DNA of 64,000 bases from Lacisediminihabitans changchengi (GCF_016634425.1 NZ_JAEPES010000001.1:1122782-1186781); one strand, 5' to 3'. Counted from the first letter of the stretch, positions 18,553 through 27,744 are shown. The notes: generated from the sequence alone by a model not told the origin. Program-made: numbers and translations.

Positions 18553-18600
18553 CATAGTGACACTTGCGTGACACCACTTGTGGTGTCACTATGGTGTCAT
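18553..18600. promoter_or_regulatory. multi-palindromic operator upstream of RHH gene
   Basis: Four copies of a GTGACAC/GTGTCAC half-site lie in about 48 bp. A perfect 10-bp inverted repeat has arms GTGACACCAC (18568-18577) and GTGGTGTCAC (18580-18589). An outer pair CATAGTGACAC (18553-18563) and GTGTCACTATG (18583-18593) overlaps it, and a final TGGTGTCA runs into the start codon at 18599. Such clustered half-sites are typical of ribbon-helix-helix repressors, and the gene immediately downstream encodes an RHH-type protein, so autoregulation is likely. Confidence 0.8.
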
Positions 18601-19126
18601 GAACCTTCTTCCCTACATCGAGCGGCTGCATGAGCAGTTGCTCGTCGCCGCGGATGCCGGCGGTGACGACGCGCGCGCGCTTGCCGAGCGGATGACCGCG
18701 CCGCTCGAATCCGCCGCCCGGCTGATGCTGCTCGACGCGCTTTCTGGCGCCGCCGCCGAGATCACGGTCGAGCTCGCGCCGGGTTCGGTCGACGTGCGCC
18801 TTCGCGGGGTCGATCCCGAGTTCGTCGTGTCGACCCCGACCGCCCCGGAGCCGTCCGCTCTGCAGCCGTCCGCCCTGCAATCTCCGACGGGCGCCGTCAT
18901 CGACACCGTCGGCTCGGTCGAGGTCGAGGAGGGGAGCACCTCCCGCACGACGCTGCGCCTGCCCGATCACCTCAAATCCCGCGCCGAAGCAGCCGCCGCC
19001 CGCGAGGGGCTCTCCGTCAATACCTGGCTCGTGCGCGCCGTCTCCGCCGCGCTGGACGGGCCAGACCGACGCCCGTCGCGCCCCGCGGCCGGCGAACAGA
19101 ACTTCACCGGATGGACGCGCTCATGA
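18599..19126 (+). CDS. RHH-type (HicB-like) regulator, first gene of the drrABC-like unit
   Basis: 175 residues. The C-terminal region carries a ribbon-helix-helix motif: TTLRLPDHLKSRAEAAAAREGLSVNTWLVRAVSAAL (about residues 119-155). The N-terminal 100 residues (LPYIERLHEQLLVAADAGGDDARALAERM, then a beta-rich ITVELAPGSVDVRLRGVDPEF) are not recognised and may bind a partner. The start codon touches the palindromic operator, so it probably represses its own operon. The stop overlaps the DUF4097 start by 4 bp. Confidence 0.78.
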   Translation: MNLLPYIERLHEQLLVAADAGGDDARALAERMTAPLESAARLMLLDALSGAAAEITVELAPGSVDVRLRGVDPEFVVSTPTAPEPSALQPSALQSPTGAVIDTVGSVEVEEGSTSRTTLRLPDHLKSRAEAAAAREGLSVNTWLVRAVSAALDGPDRRPSRPAAGEQNFTGWTRS

Positions 19127-19998
19127 CCCCCGCACCGGCCCACACTTTCACCGCTGTCGGGCCCGTCTCGGCCAGGATCGACATCGGCGCCCGCGCCGAC
19201 ATCTGGGTCGCCGCGACCAGCCGTTCCGAGGTCACCGTCGACGTCACGCCCCGCGACCCGTCCAGGGCGCTGGATGTCCGCGCGGCCGAGACGACCGCCG
19301 TCACCTTCGAGCACGGACGCCTCGCCGTCACGCTCAAGCACTGGCGCCGCGAAAGCCTGTTCAGCGACGGCGGTGCCGTGGTTGTGGCCGTCGAGGTGCC
19401 GATCGGCACCACCCTCGACCTTTATTCCGGGATGGGCAACCTGACCGCGGACGGCGAGTTCGGCGATGCCACGCTGGCCACCGGAATGGGCGAGGTCCAC
19501 CTCGGCACCAGCGCGGGAATCCGCATCAAGAGCGGGGCGGGCGACATCAGCGTCGACCGCGCCACCGGGCCGGTAGACCTCGCGACCGGGAGCGGCACGA
19601 TTTCGGCGGGCGAGCTCGAGGGAACCGGCCGCATCAAGAACGGCAACGGCGAGACCACGGTCGGCACGATCGTGGGAACACTGGAGATCAAGGCCTCTAA
19701 CGGCAACATCGTCGTCGCCCACCTCGATGGCGAGGTGAGCGCACGTTCGGCGAATGGCTCGATCCGCGTGATGGAGGCGGCCCGGGGGTCGCTCAACGCA
19801 ACCACCACGACCGGCTCGATCCGGGTGGGGGTGCGCCCGGGCACCGCGGCCTGGCTCGATCTGGCCTCCAAGCAGGGGCAGGTTCGCAATCAGCTGGCCG
19901 CCGCAGACGCCCCAGCCGACACGTCAGACAGCGTCCGGATCACAGCGCGGAGCGGCTACGGCGACGTGCTGCTGCAGCGCTCTACCGAGGAGGGATAG
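19123..19998 (+). CDS. DUF4097 beta-strand repeat protein
   Basis: 291 residues. After an N-terminal strand-rich segment there is a series of 18-20 residue repeats predicted to form a right-handed beta solenoid (LDLYSGMGNLTADGEF, HLGTSAGIRIKSGAGDISVDRATG, VDLATGSGTISAGELEG, LEIKASNGNIVVAHLDGEV). DUF4097 proteins often accompany membrane-stress or export modules; molecular function is unknown. No signal peptide. ATG 19123 was chosen because it overlaps the preceding stop (ATGA); an in-frame ATG lies at 19111. Confidence 0.8.
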   Translation: MTPAPAHTFTAVGPVSARIDIGARADIWVAATSRSEVTVDVTPRDPSRALDVRAAETTAVTFEHGRLAVTLKHWRRESLFSDGGAVVVAVEVPIGTTLDLYSGMGNLTADGEFGDATLATGMGEVHLGTSAGIRIKSGAGDISVDRATGPVDLATGSGTISAGELEGTGRIKNGNGETTVGTIVGTLEIKASNGNIVVAHLDGEVSARSANGSIRVMEAARGSLNATTTTGSIRVGVRPGTAAWLDLASKQGQVRNQLAAADAPADTSDSVRITARSGYGDVLLQRSTEEG

Positions 19999-20003
19999 TA
20001 ACC

Positions 20004-21029
20004 GTGCACACCACACCCAGCTCCGCCATTCACGCAACCGGTCTTCGCAAGGCCTACGGCAAGAAATCCGTGTTGGAGGGCGTGGACATCGACGTTCCCT
20101 ACGGCACGGTGTTCGCCCTGCTGGGGCCGAACGGGTCGGGCAAGACGACCGTCGTACACATCCTCTCGACGCTGATCTCCGCGGATGCCGGCCATGCATC
20201 GGTCGACGGCAACGACCTGCGTCGCAACGCCGATGGCGTGCGCTCGGCGATCGGACTCACCGGGCAGTTCGCCGCGGTGGACGGACTGCTCACGGGCGAA
20301 GAGAACCTCATGCTGATGGCACGCCTTCGCCATCTGTCGACCCGTGAGGCGAAGCGCCGGGTCGCGGAACTTCTCGACCAGTTCGAGCTGACCGAGGCCG
20401 CGAAGAAACCACTCTCGACCTACTCGGGCGGGATGCGGCGGCGCATCGACCTGGCCATGACACTGATCGGCGACCCGCGCATCATCTTCCTCGACGAGCC
20501 GACGACGGGACTCGACCCGCGCAGCCGGCACGCGATGTGGACGATCATCCGCGGACTGGTCGCGCGCGGAGTCACCGTGTTCCTCACCACCCAGTACCTC
20601 GAGGAGGCGGACCAACTCGCGGACCGGATCGCCGTGCTCGATGGTGGCCGAATCGTCGCCGAAGGCACTGCGGCCGAACTCAAAAAGCTGGTTCCCGGCG
20701 GTCGCATCCGGCTGGAGTTCGCGGATGCCACAACGCTCGCCTCCGCCGAGACTCTGCTGCCGGAGGCTCGGCGCCCCGAGGAATCGGACGCGCTCGAGCT
20801 GCCGAGCGACGGCGGAATCGATTCGATCCGCACCGTTCTCGACCGCCTAGACGCCGGGGCAATCGAACCGACCGCACTCAGCATCCACACCCCGGACCTC
20901 GACGACGTGTTCTTCGCGCTGACAGGCGCTCCGGCCACTGGCACCACCAACAGCGCAGCCACCACCACCAACAGCGCAGCCACCACCGACAGCGCAGACA
21001 ACACCGACCTGGAAGGGACAGCCCGATGA
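20004..21029 (+). CDS. DrrA-like ABC transporter ATP-binding protein
   Basis: 341 residues. Walker A LLGPNGSGKTTVVHIL, Q-loop region SAIGLTGQFAAVD, signature YSGGMRRRIDLAM, Walker B IIFLDEPTTGLD and the DrrA-type C-terminal extension (RIRLEFADATTLASAETLLPEA). The family drives export of daunorubicin-like compounds with a DrrB permease. GTG start. The last ~25 residues are a Thr/Asn/Ser/Ala low-complexity tail made by a short DNA repeat. Overlaps the permease start by 4 bp. Confidence 0.88.
   Translation: MHTTPSSAIHATGLRKAYGKKSVLEGVDIDVPYGTVFALLGPNGSGKTTVVHILSTLISADAGHASVDGNDLRRNADGVRSAIGLTGQFAAVDGLLTGEENLMLMARLRHLSTREAKRRVAELLDQFELTEAAKKPLSTYSGGMRRRIDLAMTLIGDPRIIFLDEPTTGLDPRSRHAMWTIIRGLVARGVTVFLTTQYLEEADQLADRIAVLDGGRIVAEGTAAELKKLVPGGRIRLEFADATTLASAETLLPEARRPEESDALELPSDGGIDSIRTVLDRLDAGAIEPTALSIHTPDLDDVFFALTGAPATGTTNSAATTTNSAATTDSADNTDLEGTAR
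20946..20987 (+). repeat. two tandem 21-bp units inside drrA-like gene
   Basis: Two identical 21-bp units (20946-20966 and 20967-20987), followed by a partial third, encode the repeat T-N-S-A-A-T-T near the C-terminus of the ATPase. The period keeps the reading frame. Probably slippage-prone and outside the conserved ATPase core. Confidence 0.8.
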
Positions 21030-21868
21030 CCACCATCAGTTCGCTCTCTCGCACCCCATCCGTTCGCTCCCACGTCGCCGCCGATTCGGTGACGATGCTC
21101 CGGCGCAATCTTCTGCACATGGTGCGGTACCCCGCGCTCAGCATGTTCACGGTGCTCGGGCCCGTCGTCATCCTGCTGCTCTTCGTCTTCGTCTTCGGCG
21201 GAGCGCTGGGTGCCGCGGTGCCGGGCCTGTCCACTGCAGCAGGCGCGGCGGCGAGCGACCGCGGTGCATATCTCGCCTATGTGGTCCCTGGCATCCTGGT
21301 GATCACCATCGCCGGGGGAGCGGGCGGCACCGCCACGACGGTCGCGATGGATATGCGGGAGGGTGTCGTCGCCCGGTTCCGCACGATGTCGATCTCGCGG
21401 GCCGCCGTGCTCACCGGGCATGTGCTGGGCAATCTCCTCCAGGGGCTGATTGCGGTGGCATTGGTCTTCGGCGTCTCGCTGCTGATCGGTTTTCGCCCGA
21501 CCTCCGGACCGCTGCAGTGGCTCGCGCTGTTCGGCGTCGTGGCGCTCGTGCAATTCGCCGTCGTCTGGCTCGCCGTCGCCATGGGGATGGCCGCGACCTC
21601 CGTCGAATCGGCGAGCAATCTGCCGCTCATCCTGGTGATCCTGCCGCTCGTCGGGAGCGGTTTCGTGCCCACCTCGACGATGCCTGCGGCCCTGCAGGCA
21701 TTTGCGCAATATCAGCCGTTTACCCCGTTCACGGAGACGATTCGCGGCCTGCTTCTCGCCACCCCGATCGGCACGGCTGGCTGGCTGACGCTCGCCTGGA
21801 GCCTTGCTATCGCGTTGGCTGGCTATGTCTGGGCGCTCGCCCTGTATAACCGTCGCTCGGTTCGCTAA
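21026..21868 (+). CDS. DrrB-like ABC-2 type permease
   Basis: 280 residues with six predicted membrane helices and the ABC-2/DrrB pattern: RNLLHMVRYPALSMFTVLGPVVILLLFVFVF, then VVPGILVITIAGGAGGTATTVAMDMREGVVARFRTMSISRAAVLTGHV (the linker seen in daunorubicin exporters), ending with the QPFTPFTETIRGLL motif. It forms the transmembrane part of the exporter with the preceding ATPase. The UvrA-like gene follows after 47 bp. Confidence 0.88.
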   Translation: MTTISSLSRTPSVRSHVAADSVTMLRRNLLHMVRYPALSMFTVLGPVVILLLFVFVFGGALGAAVPGLSTAAGAAASDRGAYLAYVVPGILVITIAGGAGGTATTVAMDMREGVVARFRTMSISRAAVLTGHVLGNLLQGLIAVALVFGVSLLIGFRPTSGPLQWLALFGVVALVQFAVVWLAVAMGMAATSVESASNLPLILVILPLVGSGFVPTSTMPAALQAFAQYQPFTPFTETIRGLLLATPIGTAGWLTLAWSLAIALAGYVWALALYNRRSVR

Positions 21869-21915
21869 CGCGCTTCGCTGACTGGCTTCGCGGACGCCCC
21901 TAGGCTGACTGCACT

Positions 21916-24312
21916 ATGACCTCACACAACGTGACTGCGAACCACGCCGCCGACAGCCACGACCTGATCCGGGTGCAGGGTGCTCGCGAAAACAACCTGA
22001 AGGACGTCAGCGTCGAACTGCCGAAACGCCGGCTGACGGTCTTCACCGGCGTCTCCGGCTCCGGCAAGAGTTCCCTGGTCTTCGGCACGATCGCCGCCGA
22101 GTCGCAGCGCATGATCAACGAGACCTACAGCTCGTTCGTTCAAGGGTTCATGCCGTCGCAACCGCGGCCGGATGTCGACATCCTCGAAGGACTCACGACG
22201 GCGATCATCGTCGACCAGGAACGGATGGGGACGAACTCGCGCTCCACCGTGGGGACTGCCACCGACGCGAACGCCATGCTGCGCATCCTATTCAGCCGCC
22301 TCGGTCAGCCCTACATCGGGTCGCCGCAGGCGTTCTCGTTCAACGTCGCTTCCATCTCCGGGGCGGGCGCGGTCACCATCGAACGCGGGGAAGCGACCAC
22401 CAAGGAACGCCGAAGTTTCAGCATCACCGGCGGTATGTGTCCGCGCTGCGAGGGAATGGGCACGGTCAACGACATCGACCTCAGCCAGCTCTTCGATGAC
22501 AGCAAGTCGCTGGCCGAGGGGGCACTCACCATTCCGGGATACACGGCGGACGGGTGGGGCGTGCGCATTTTCACGGGCTCCGGCTTTCTCGACGCCGACA
22601 AGCCGATTCGCGACTTCACGGAGCGCGAGCGTCACGACTTCCTCTACAAGGAGCCGGTAAAGGTCAAGGTCGGCGACATCAACATGACGTACGAGGGACT
22701 GGTTCCCAAGGTGCAGAAGTCGTTCCTCTCGAAGGACCGTGAGGCCATGCAGCCACACATCCGCGCCTTCGTCGACCGGGCGGTCACCTTCACCACCTGC
22801 CCGGACTGCGGCGGCACCCGGCTCAACGCGGGCGCACGCTCGTCCCGCATTGCCGGGCTCAACATCGCCGAGGCCTGCGCCATGCAGATCAGCGACCTGG
22901 CCGAATGGGTGCGCGGGATCGACGATCCGTCGGTGGCCCCATTGCTCCGTTCACTGCAGGAGACCCTCGACTCCTTCGTGAACATCGGACTCGGCTATCT
23001 CTCGCTCGACCGCCCGGCGGGCACGCTGTCCGGCGGCGAGGCGCAACGCACCAAGATGATCCGGCACCTCGGGTCGTCGCTCACCGACGTCACCTACGTG
23101 TTCGACGAACCCACCATCGGTCTGCACCCGCACGACATCCAGAGCATGAACGACCTGCTGTTGCGCCTCCGCGACAAGGGCAATACCGTGCTGGTCGTCG
23201 AACACAAGCCGGAGACCATCGTGATCGCCGACCATGTCGTCGATCTCGGCCCCCACGCCGGCACCGCCGGCGGCGAGATCGTGTTCGAGGGGAGCGTCGC
23301 CGACCTGCGAAAGAGCGACACTCTCACCGGTCGACACCTCGACGACCGCGCGAAGCTCAAGCAGCAGGTACGCGAATCGACCGGCGTGCTCGAGGTGCGC
23401 GGCGCCTCGGCGAACAACCTCGACGACGTGGATGTGGATGTCCCGCTCGGCATCCTGGTCGTCATCACGGGTGTCGCCGGGTCGGGCAAGAGCTCGCTGG
23501 TGCACGGGTCGATCGCACCGGGGGATGGCGTCGTCGCGATCGACCAGGGTGCGATCCGCGGCTCGAGGCGAAGCAATCCCGCCACATACACCGGGCTGCT
23601 CGAACCGATCCGCAAGGCCTTCGCCAAGGCCAACGGCGTGAAGCCGGCGCTGTTCAGCTCGAACTCAGAGGGAGCCTGCCCGAACTGCAATGGCGCGGGC
23701 GTGATCTTCACCGACCTCGGTGTGATGGCCAGCGTCTCCACGGTCTGCGAGGTCTGCGAGGGCAAGCGGTTCCAGGCATCCGTTCTCGACTACACGCTCG
23801 ACGGCAAGAACATCAGCGAGGTGCTGGCGATGCCGGTGGCCGAGGCCGAACTGTTCTTCGGATCCGGTGCGGCGCGCATCCCGGCGGCCCACGCCATCCT
23901 GCAGCGGCTGGTCGACGTCGGGCTCGGCTACATCAGTCTCGGGCAACCGCTCACCACCCTCTCGGGCGGCGAGCGGCAGCGGCTCAAGCTGGCGACGCAC
24001 ATGGGGGAGAGCGGTGACCTGTACATCCTCGATGAGCCAACCACCGGGCTGCATCTGGCGGATGTCGAGCAGCTGCTCGGTCTGCTCGACCGACTGGTCG
24101 AATCCGGCAAGTCGGTGATCGTGATCGAGCATCATCAGGCGGTCATGGCTCACGCGGACTGGATCATCGACATCGGCCCCGGCGCCGGTCACGACGGAGG
24201 CCGGGTCGTGTTCGAGGGCACGCCCGCCGCTCTGATCGCCGATCGCACCACGCTGACGGGGGAGTATCTGGCGGCGTACGTCGGCACGGAGTCTGTGCCC
24301 GGCTCCCGCTGA
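21916..24312 (+). CDS. UvrA-like ABC ATPase of the DrrC drug-resistance type
   Basis: 798 residues with tandem UvrA-type ATPase modules: Walker A GVSGSGKSSLVFG (about 46) and GVAGSGKSSLVHG; zinc-type Cys pairs CPRCEGMG, CPDCGG, CPNCNG and CEVCEG; signatures TLSGGEAQRTKM and TLSGGERQRLKL; Walker B LYILDEPTTGLH. It is about 150 residues shorter than true UvrA, suggesting loss of the UvrB-interaction region. Streptomyces DrrC, a UvrA relative giving daunorubicin resistance, is the closest functional precedent, and the drrA-drrB neighbours support that reading. Confidence 0.87.
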   Translation: MTSHNVTANHAADSHDLIRVQGARENNLKDVSVELPKRRLTVFTGVSGSGKSSLVFGTIAAESQRMINETYSSFVQGFMPSQPRPDVDILEGLTTAIIVDQERMGTNSRSTVGTATDANAMLRILFSRLGQPYIGSPQAFSFNVASISGAGAVTIERGEATTKERRSFSITGGMCPRCEGMGTVNDIDLSQLFDDSKSLAEGALTIPGYTADGWGVRIFTGSGFLDADKPIRDFTERERHDFLYKEPVKVKVGDINMTYEGLVPKVQKSFLSKDREAMQPHIRAFVDRAVTFTTCPDCGGTRLNAGARSSRIAGLNIAEACAMQISDLAEWVRGIDDPSVAPLLRSLQETLDSFVNIGLGYLSLDRPAGTLSGGEAQRTKMIRHLGSSLTDVTYVFDEPTIGLHPHDIQSMNDLLLRLRDKGNTVLVVEHKPETIVIADHVVDLGPHAGTAGGEIVFEGSVADLRKSDTLTGRHLDDRAKLKQQVRESTGVLEVRGASANNLDDVDVDVPLGILVVITGVAGSGKSSLVHGSIAPGDGVVAIDQGAIRGSRRSNPATYTGLLEPIRKAFAKANGVKPALFSSNSEGACPNCNGAGVIFTDLGVMASVSTVCEVCEGKRFQASVLDYTLDGKNISEVLAMPVAEAELFFGSGAARIPAAHAILQRLVDVGLGYISLGQPLTTLSGGERQRLKLATHMGESGDLYILDEPTTGLHLADVEQLLGLLDRLVESGKSVIVIEHHQAVMAHADWIIDIGPGAGHDGGRVVFEGTPAALIADRTTLTGEYLAAYVGTESVPGSR

Positions 24313-24434
24313 CGGAGGAGTGGATTCCAGCTGGCGGGGACTGGACGAGCACGGGTCGAGATCATCCGGATGCCGTAGTCGACTACTCCCTCCGGAGTAC
24401 TTCAGTGACTGCACAAACTGGTTGACTGTCATGC

Positions 24435-25148
24435 ATGACATCTTCAACGCTTGGCACCGTGCTCGAGACACGGCATCTTTCAAAGTGGTACGGCAAAGGC
24501 GACAGTCGTTTTCAGGCTCTCGACGACGTCTCACTGGCTATCGGGCGGGGAGAGTCGCTCGCGATCGTGGGGAAGAGCGGCTCCGGCAAGTCGACGCTCA
24601 TGCATATCCTCGCGCTACTGGACACGGCCGATGAGGGATCGGTGCTGGTGGATGGGCAGCAGGCCAGCACCCTGTCGACCCGCGCCATCAACAAGCTCCG
24701 CAACCGCCGTTTCGGGTTCGTGTTCCAACAGTTCTTCTTGACGCCCGGCTCGTCTGTGCTCGAGAACGTGACTCTGCCCTTGAAAATCGCCGGAGTCCCG
24801 GCGAGCGAACGGCGCAGGCGCGGGATGGAGGCTCTGGCCCGGTTCGGTCTGGACGACAAGGCCCGCAACAAGGCCACAGACCTCTCCGGCGGCCAGAAGC
24901 AACGCGTGGTCTTGACCCGGGCGCTGGTCGGCCAACCGGATGTCATCTTCGCCGACGAACCGACCGGCAACCTCGACAGCGCGACGGGCGCAATCGTCGA
25001 AGACGAGCTGTTCGCCCTCCACCGAGACCACGGCATCACGCTGGTCATCGTGACCCACGATGAGGATCTGGCCGCCCGCTGTGACCGGCAGATCTACGTG
25101 CGGGACGGGCGGATCGTCGAATCCGCCGCAGAGGCGGTAACCGCATGA
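24435..25148 (+). CDS. MacB/LolD-type ABC transporter ATP-binding protein
   Basis: 237 residues. Walker A VGKSGSGKSTLMHIL, Q-loop FVFQQFFLTPGSSVLENVTLPL, signature DLSGGQKQRVVLTRAL, Walker B VIFADEPTGNLDSATG, switch His in VIVTHDEDLA. This is the MacB/LolD pattern. The stop overlaps the permease start by 4 bp, so the two form one transporter. Substrate unknown; a cell-envelope or antimicrobial role is common for this type. Confidence 0.9.
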   Translation: MTSSTLGTVLETRHLSKWYGKGDSRFQALDDVSLAIGRGESLAIVGKSGSGKSTLMHILALLDTADEGSVLVDGQQASTLSTRAINKLRNRRFGFVFQQFFLTPGSSVLENVTLPLKIAGVPASERRRRGMEALARFGLDDKARNKATDLSGGQKQRVVLTRALVGQPDVIFADEPTGNLDSATGAIVEDELFALHRDHGITLVIVTHDEDLAARCDRQIYVRDGRIVESAAEAVTA

Positions 25149-26434
25149 ATACCGTCGACCTGATCCGCACCGCCGCCGCCAACACCGTACGCAGCAAACT
25201 GCGGACTACGCTCACCGTGCTCGCGCTCTTCGTCGGGGCCTTCACTCTGACCCTGACGACGGCACTCGGAGCCGGAGTCTCTGATTACGTGACTAAGCAG
25301 GTCGCCTCGCTCGGTGCGGGAGATGTGTTCCTCATCTCCAAGTCCTCGACTACCGCCGGCACCTCCAGCGGGCCTCAGAAGTACGATCCGGCGACATCCA
25401 GCGCGTCGAGCGGCACCGCGAATCCTCTGACCGGGTCGGCGGGAACATTGAGTGCCACAGACATCGACACCCTCAAAGTTATCCCCGGGCTGAAGAGTGT
25501 CGACCCGATCGCCCCCGTGTCGATCGACTGGATCTCCGCGCCGTCGAGCGAGAAGTATCAGCTGTCGATCGCCCCGACATCGTCGATCGCGAAATCCGAC
25601 CTCAAGGCGGGGGAGCAGCTGAGCCCGTCGAGTTCGGAGCGTCAGCTCGTTCTGCCCGATGATTACGTCACAGCGCTTCGCCTCGGCAGCGCCTCGTCTG
25701 CGGTCGGAACCGAGGTTACGGTGGGGCTCACCGACGTTCTCGGCACTCGGCACGAAGTGAGCGCAACGGTGGTGGGCATTTCTAACGCGAGCCTGTTCAG
25801 CAGCGGTGCCGGAGCAAACGCGGCGCTGGTGAATGAGCTCTCGAAACAGCAGAACGCCGGATCCCAGGCTCCGGCTCGCTATCCGAACGCCGTCGCGCAC
25901 TTCGACAAGAATGCTTCCGCCGCGACTATCGACGCGCTGAAGAAGAAGGTCGCCGCCCAGGGGATGACGGCGCAAACGATCGCAGACCAGCTCGGGGTCG
26001 TTCAAACGATCATCACCGGAATCACGGGCGTGCTGAACGCCTTTGCGATCGTTGCGCTTCTGGCCGCTGCGTTCGGCATCGTCAACACTCTGCTCATGAG
26101 CGTGCAGGAACGCACTCGAGAAATCGGGTTAATGAAGGCCATGGGGATGAGCAGCGGGAGAGTGTTCGCCCTCTTCAGCCTCGAGGCGGCGTTCATCGGA
26201 TTCCTCGGCAGCGCCATCGGGGCGGGCGTGGCGATCCTCGTCGGACTTCCCATCAATGCCGCACTCGGCAGTGGGGCGCTCGCTGGACTCGCCGGTCTCA
26301 ACCTGCTGCTGTTCCAGCCGGGGTCGATCATCGGCGTGATCCTGCTCATTATTGTCGTAGCATTTCTCGCCGGCACACTGCCTGCCCGGCGAGCGGCCCG
26401 CAAGACACCGATCGACGCACTTCGATACGAATAA
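25145..26434 (+). CDS. MacB/FtsX-type ABC transporter permease
   Basis: 429 residues: N-terminal helix (about 20-45, LTVLALFVGAFTLTLTTALGAGV), a large extracytoplasmic MacB periplasmic-core domain (about 46-290, rich in Ser/Thr), then three helices (about 300-420) with the FtsX signature FGIVNTLLMSVQERTREIGLMKAMGMSSGRVF. Works by mechanotransmission rather than forming a channel. Partner ATPase is directly upstream and a TetR gene lies 19 bp downstream. Confidence 0.9.
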   Translation: MNTVDLIRTAAANTVRSKLRTTLTVLALFVGAFTLTLTTALGAGVSDYVTKQVASLGAGDVFLISKSSTTAGTSSGPQKYDPATSSASSGTANPLTGSAGTLSATDIDTLKVIPGLKSVDPIAPVSIDWISAPSSEKYQLSIAPTSSIAKSDLKAGEQLSPSSSERQLVLPDDYVTALRLGSASSAVGTEVTVGLTDVLGTRHEVSATVVGISNASLFSSGAGANAALVNELSKQQNAGSQAPARYPNAVAHFDKNASAATIDALKKKVAAQGMTAQTIADQLGVVQTIITGITGVLNAFAIVALLAAAFGIVNTLLMSVQERTREIGLMKAMGMSSGRVFALFSLEAAFIGFLGSAIGAGVAILVGLPINAALGSGALAGLAGLNLLLFQPGSIIGVILLIIVVAFLAGTLPARRAARKTPIDALRYE

Positions 26435-26453
26435 TCAGGAACAGGACGACGTC

Positions 26454-27131
26454 ATGAGACCCACCGCCGATGGTCGCGACACCCGTAATGCCCGGGGTCG
26501 CGCCACCGTGCGGTCGATCGAACGCGAGGCGGTGCGGCTGGCCCTCCAACACGGGCCGGCCGCACTGACCGTCGACCACATCTGCGAGGCCGTCGGCATC
26601 AGCCAACGCCAATTCTTCAACCACTTCGACACCAAGGACGACGCCCTCCTCGGCTGGGAACTGCCGCACCTCAGCGCAGAACGCCGCCAGGCCTACCTCG
26701 ATGACCCCGCTGTCGGGGTGCTCACCGGGGCTCTCACCCTGGTAGAACTTCCCACCGAGATCACCGAGGAACAAGAACTCGTGCACGCGCGCCTCCGCGT
26801 CATGTCGGCGGCTCCGTGGCTCGCCGCACGACAGACCGCACGCATGCTGCCCATCGCCGGGCAGGTCGCTGCCGTGGTCGAGCTCAAGCTCCGCACGATC
26901 GCCGGTGCCGACATCCCGGAAGATCACATCCGTTCGGCCGCGGCCCTCATCACCGCGATGGCGGCAGCGCTCACCCTGCGACCGCCGATGCCTCTGCCCG
27001 GCCCGGGCGACACGAATCTGACAGCGACGGCAGATTTACCAGCGATCGCGGCCCCGCCGGGTCTACCGAACCCGGCGGCCACCAGTTCAGAGCTGGAAAA
27101 TATGCGATGGATCTGGAATCGCCTCCTCTAG
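26454..27131 (+). CDS. TetR-family transcriptional regulator
   Basis: 225 residues. The HTH is clear: REAVRLALQHGPAALTVDHICEAVGISQRQFFNHFDTKDDALLG (about 24-67). The C-terminal ligand domain is helical and not assignable. Placed 19 bp behind the MacB-type pair on the same strand, it is probably the local repressor of that transporter. The C-terminus is Pro-rich. Confidence 0.87.
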   Translation: MRPTADGRDTRNARGRATVRSIEREAVRLALQHGPAALTVDHICEAVGISQRQFFNHFDTKDDALLGWELPHLSAERRQAYLDDPAVGVLTGALTLVELPTEITEEQELVHARLRVMSAAPWLAARQTARMLPIAGQVAAVVELKLRTIAGADIPEDHIRSAAALITAMAAALTLRPPMPLPGPGDTNLTATADLPAIAAPPGLPNPAATSSELENMRWIWNRLL

Positions 27132-27182
27132 CCGCACAAACGCCCCGGCACACTTGTCACACTTGTCATGGGGAAGACGGGT

Positions 27183-27200
27183 TAGATGTCTAGACATCTA
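27183..27200. promoter_or_regulatory. 18-bp perfect palindrome upstream of RHH-VOC gene
   Basis: TAGATGTCT followed directly by its reverse complement AGACATCTA; a further GACA follows, giving overlapping TCTAGACA symmetry. The palindrome ends 25 bp before the GTG start of a gene whose product begins with an RHH DNA-binding domain. Likely an autoregulatory operator. Confidence 0.7.
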
Positions 27201-27225
27201 GACACCGCGGTGCAACTATGTAGCT

Positions 27226-27744
27226 GTGCCATCCCATAAACAACAGTTCAATGTGACGCTTTCACCAGACCTCGTGCGCGCCGTGAAGCATCGTGCGATC
27301 GACGAGCAGCACTCGCTATCCGACTGGTTGGAAAAAGCGCTCACCACCTACCTGTCCAAGGAGTCACTCATGACCACGCCACCGGCAGTAACGGTGCAGC
27401 CCATGGTGCACGTCAAGAACATGCACGCATCCGTTGCCTTCTACGAGGCGCTCGGCGCGACGATAATCAACGGATCTCGTGACGGAGACTTCGTGCTTCT
27501 CGCCATGGGAGAAACTCAGCTTTCACTTCTTGCCCACCCAGCGAATCCCGACCAGGGCGAAGGTGACGTCGAACTCAATTTCGAATCAGCCGATCTTGCA
27601 CAGCTCGAGGAGGCACTGTCGACACAGGACGTCGACATCGTCTCGTCGGTAACCGACGAAGGCTTCGGGCGCCAACTCCAGCTGCGGGCACCCGGCGGAC
27701 TACTGATCAAGATCAATGAGCTTGACCCCGAACTCTATGGCTGA
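27226..27744 (+). CDS. fusion of ribbon-helix-helix domain and VOC (glyoxalase-like) domain
   Basis: 172 residues. Residues 1-45 form an RHH-like segment (QFNVTLSPDLVRAVKHRAIDEQHSLSDWLEKALTTYL); about residues 56-165 form a VOC fold (MVHVKNMHASVAFYEALGATI, then LQLRAPGGLLIKINE). VOC proteins are metal enzymes or drug-binding resistance proteins. The combination suggests a ligand-sensing DNA-binding protein. An internal ATG at the linker (27370) could produce the VOC part alone. Starts with GTG behind an 18-bp palindrome. Confidence 0.78.
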   Translation: MPSHKQQFNVTLSPDLVRAVKHRAIDEQHSLSDWLEKALTTYLSKESLMTTPPAVTVQPMVHVKNMHASVAFYEALGATIINGSRDGDFVLLAMGETQLSLLAHPANPDQGEGDVELNFESADLAQLEEALSTQDVDIVSSVTDEGFGRQLQLRAPGGLLIKINELDPELYG

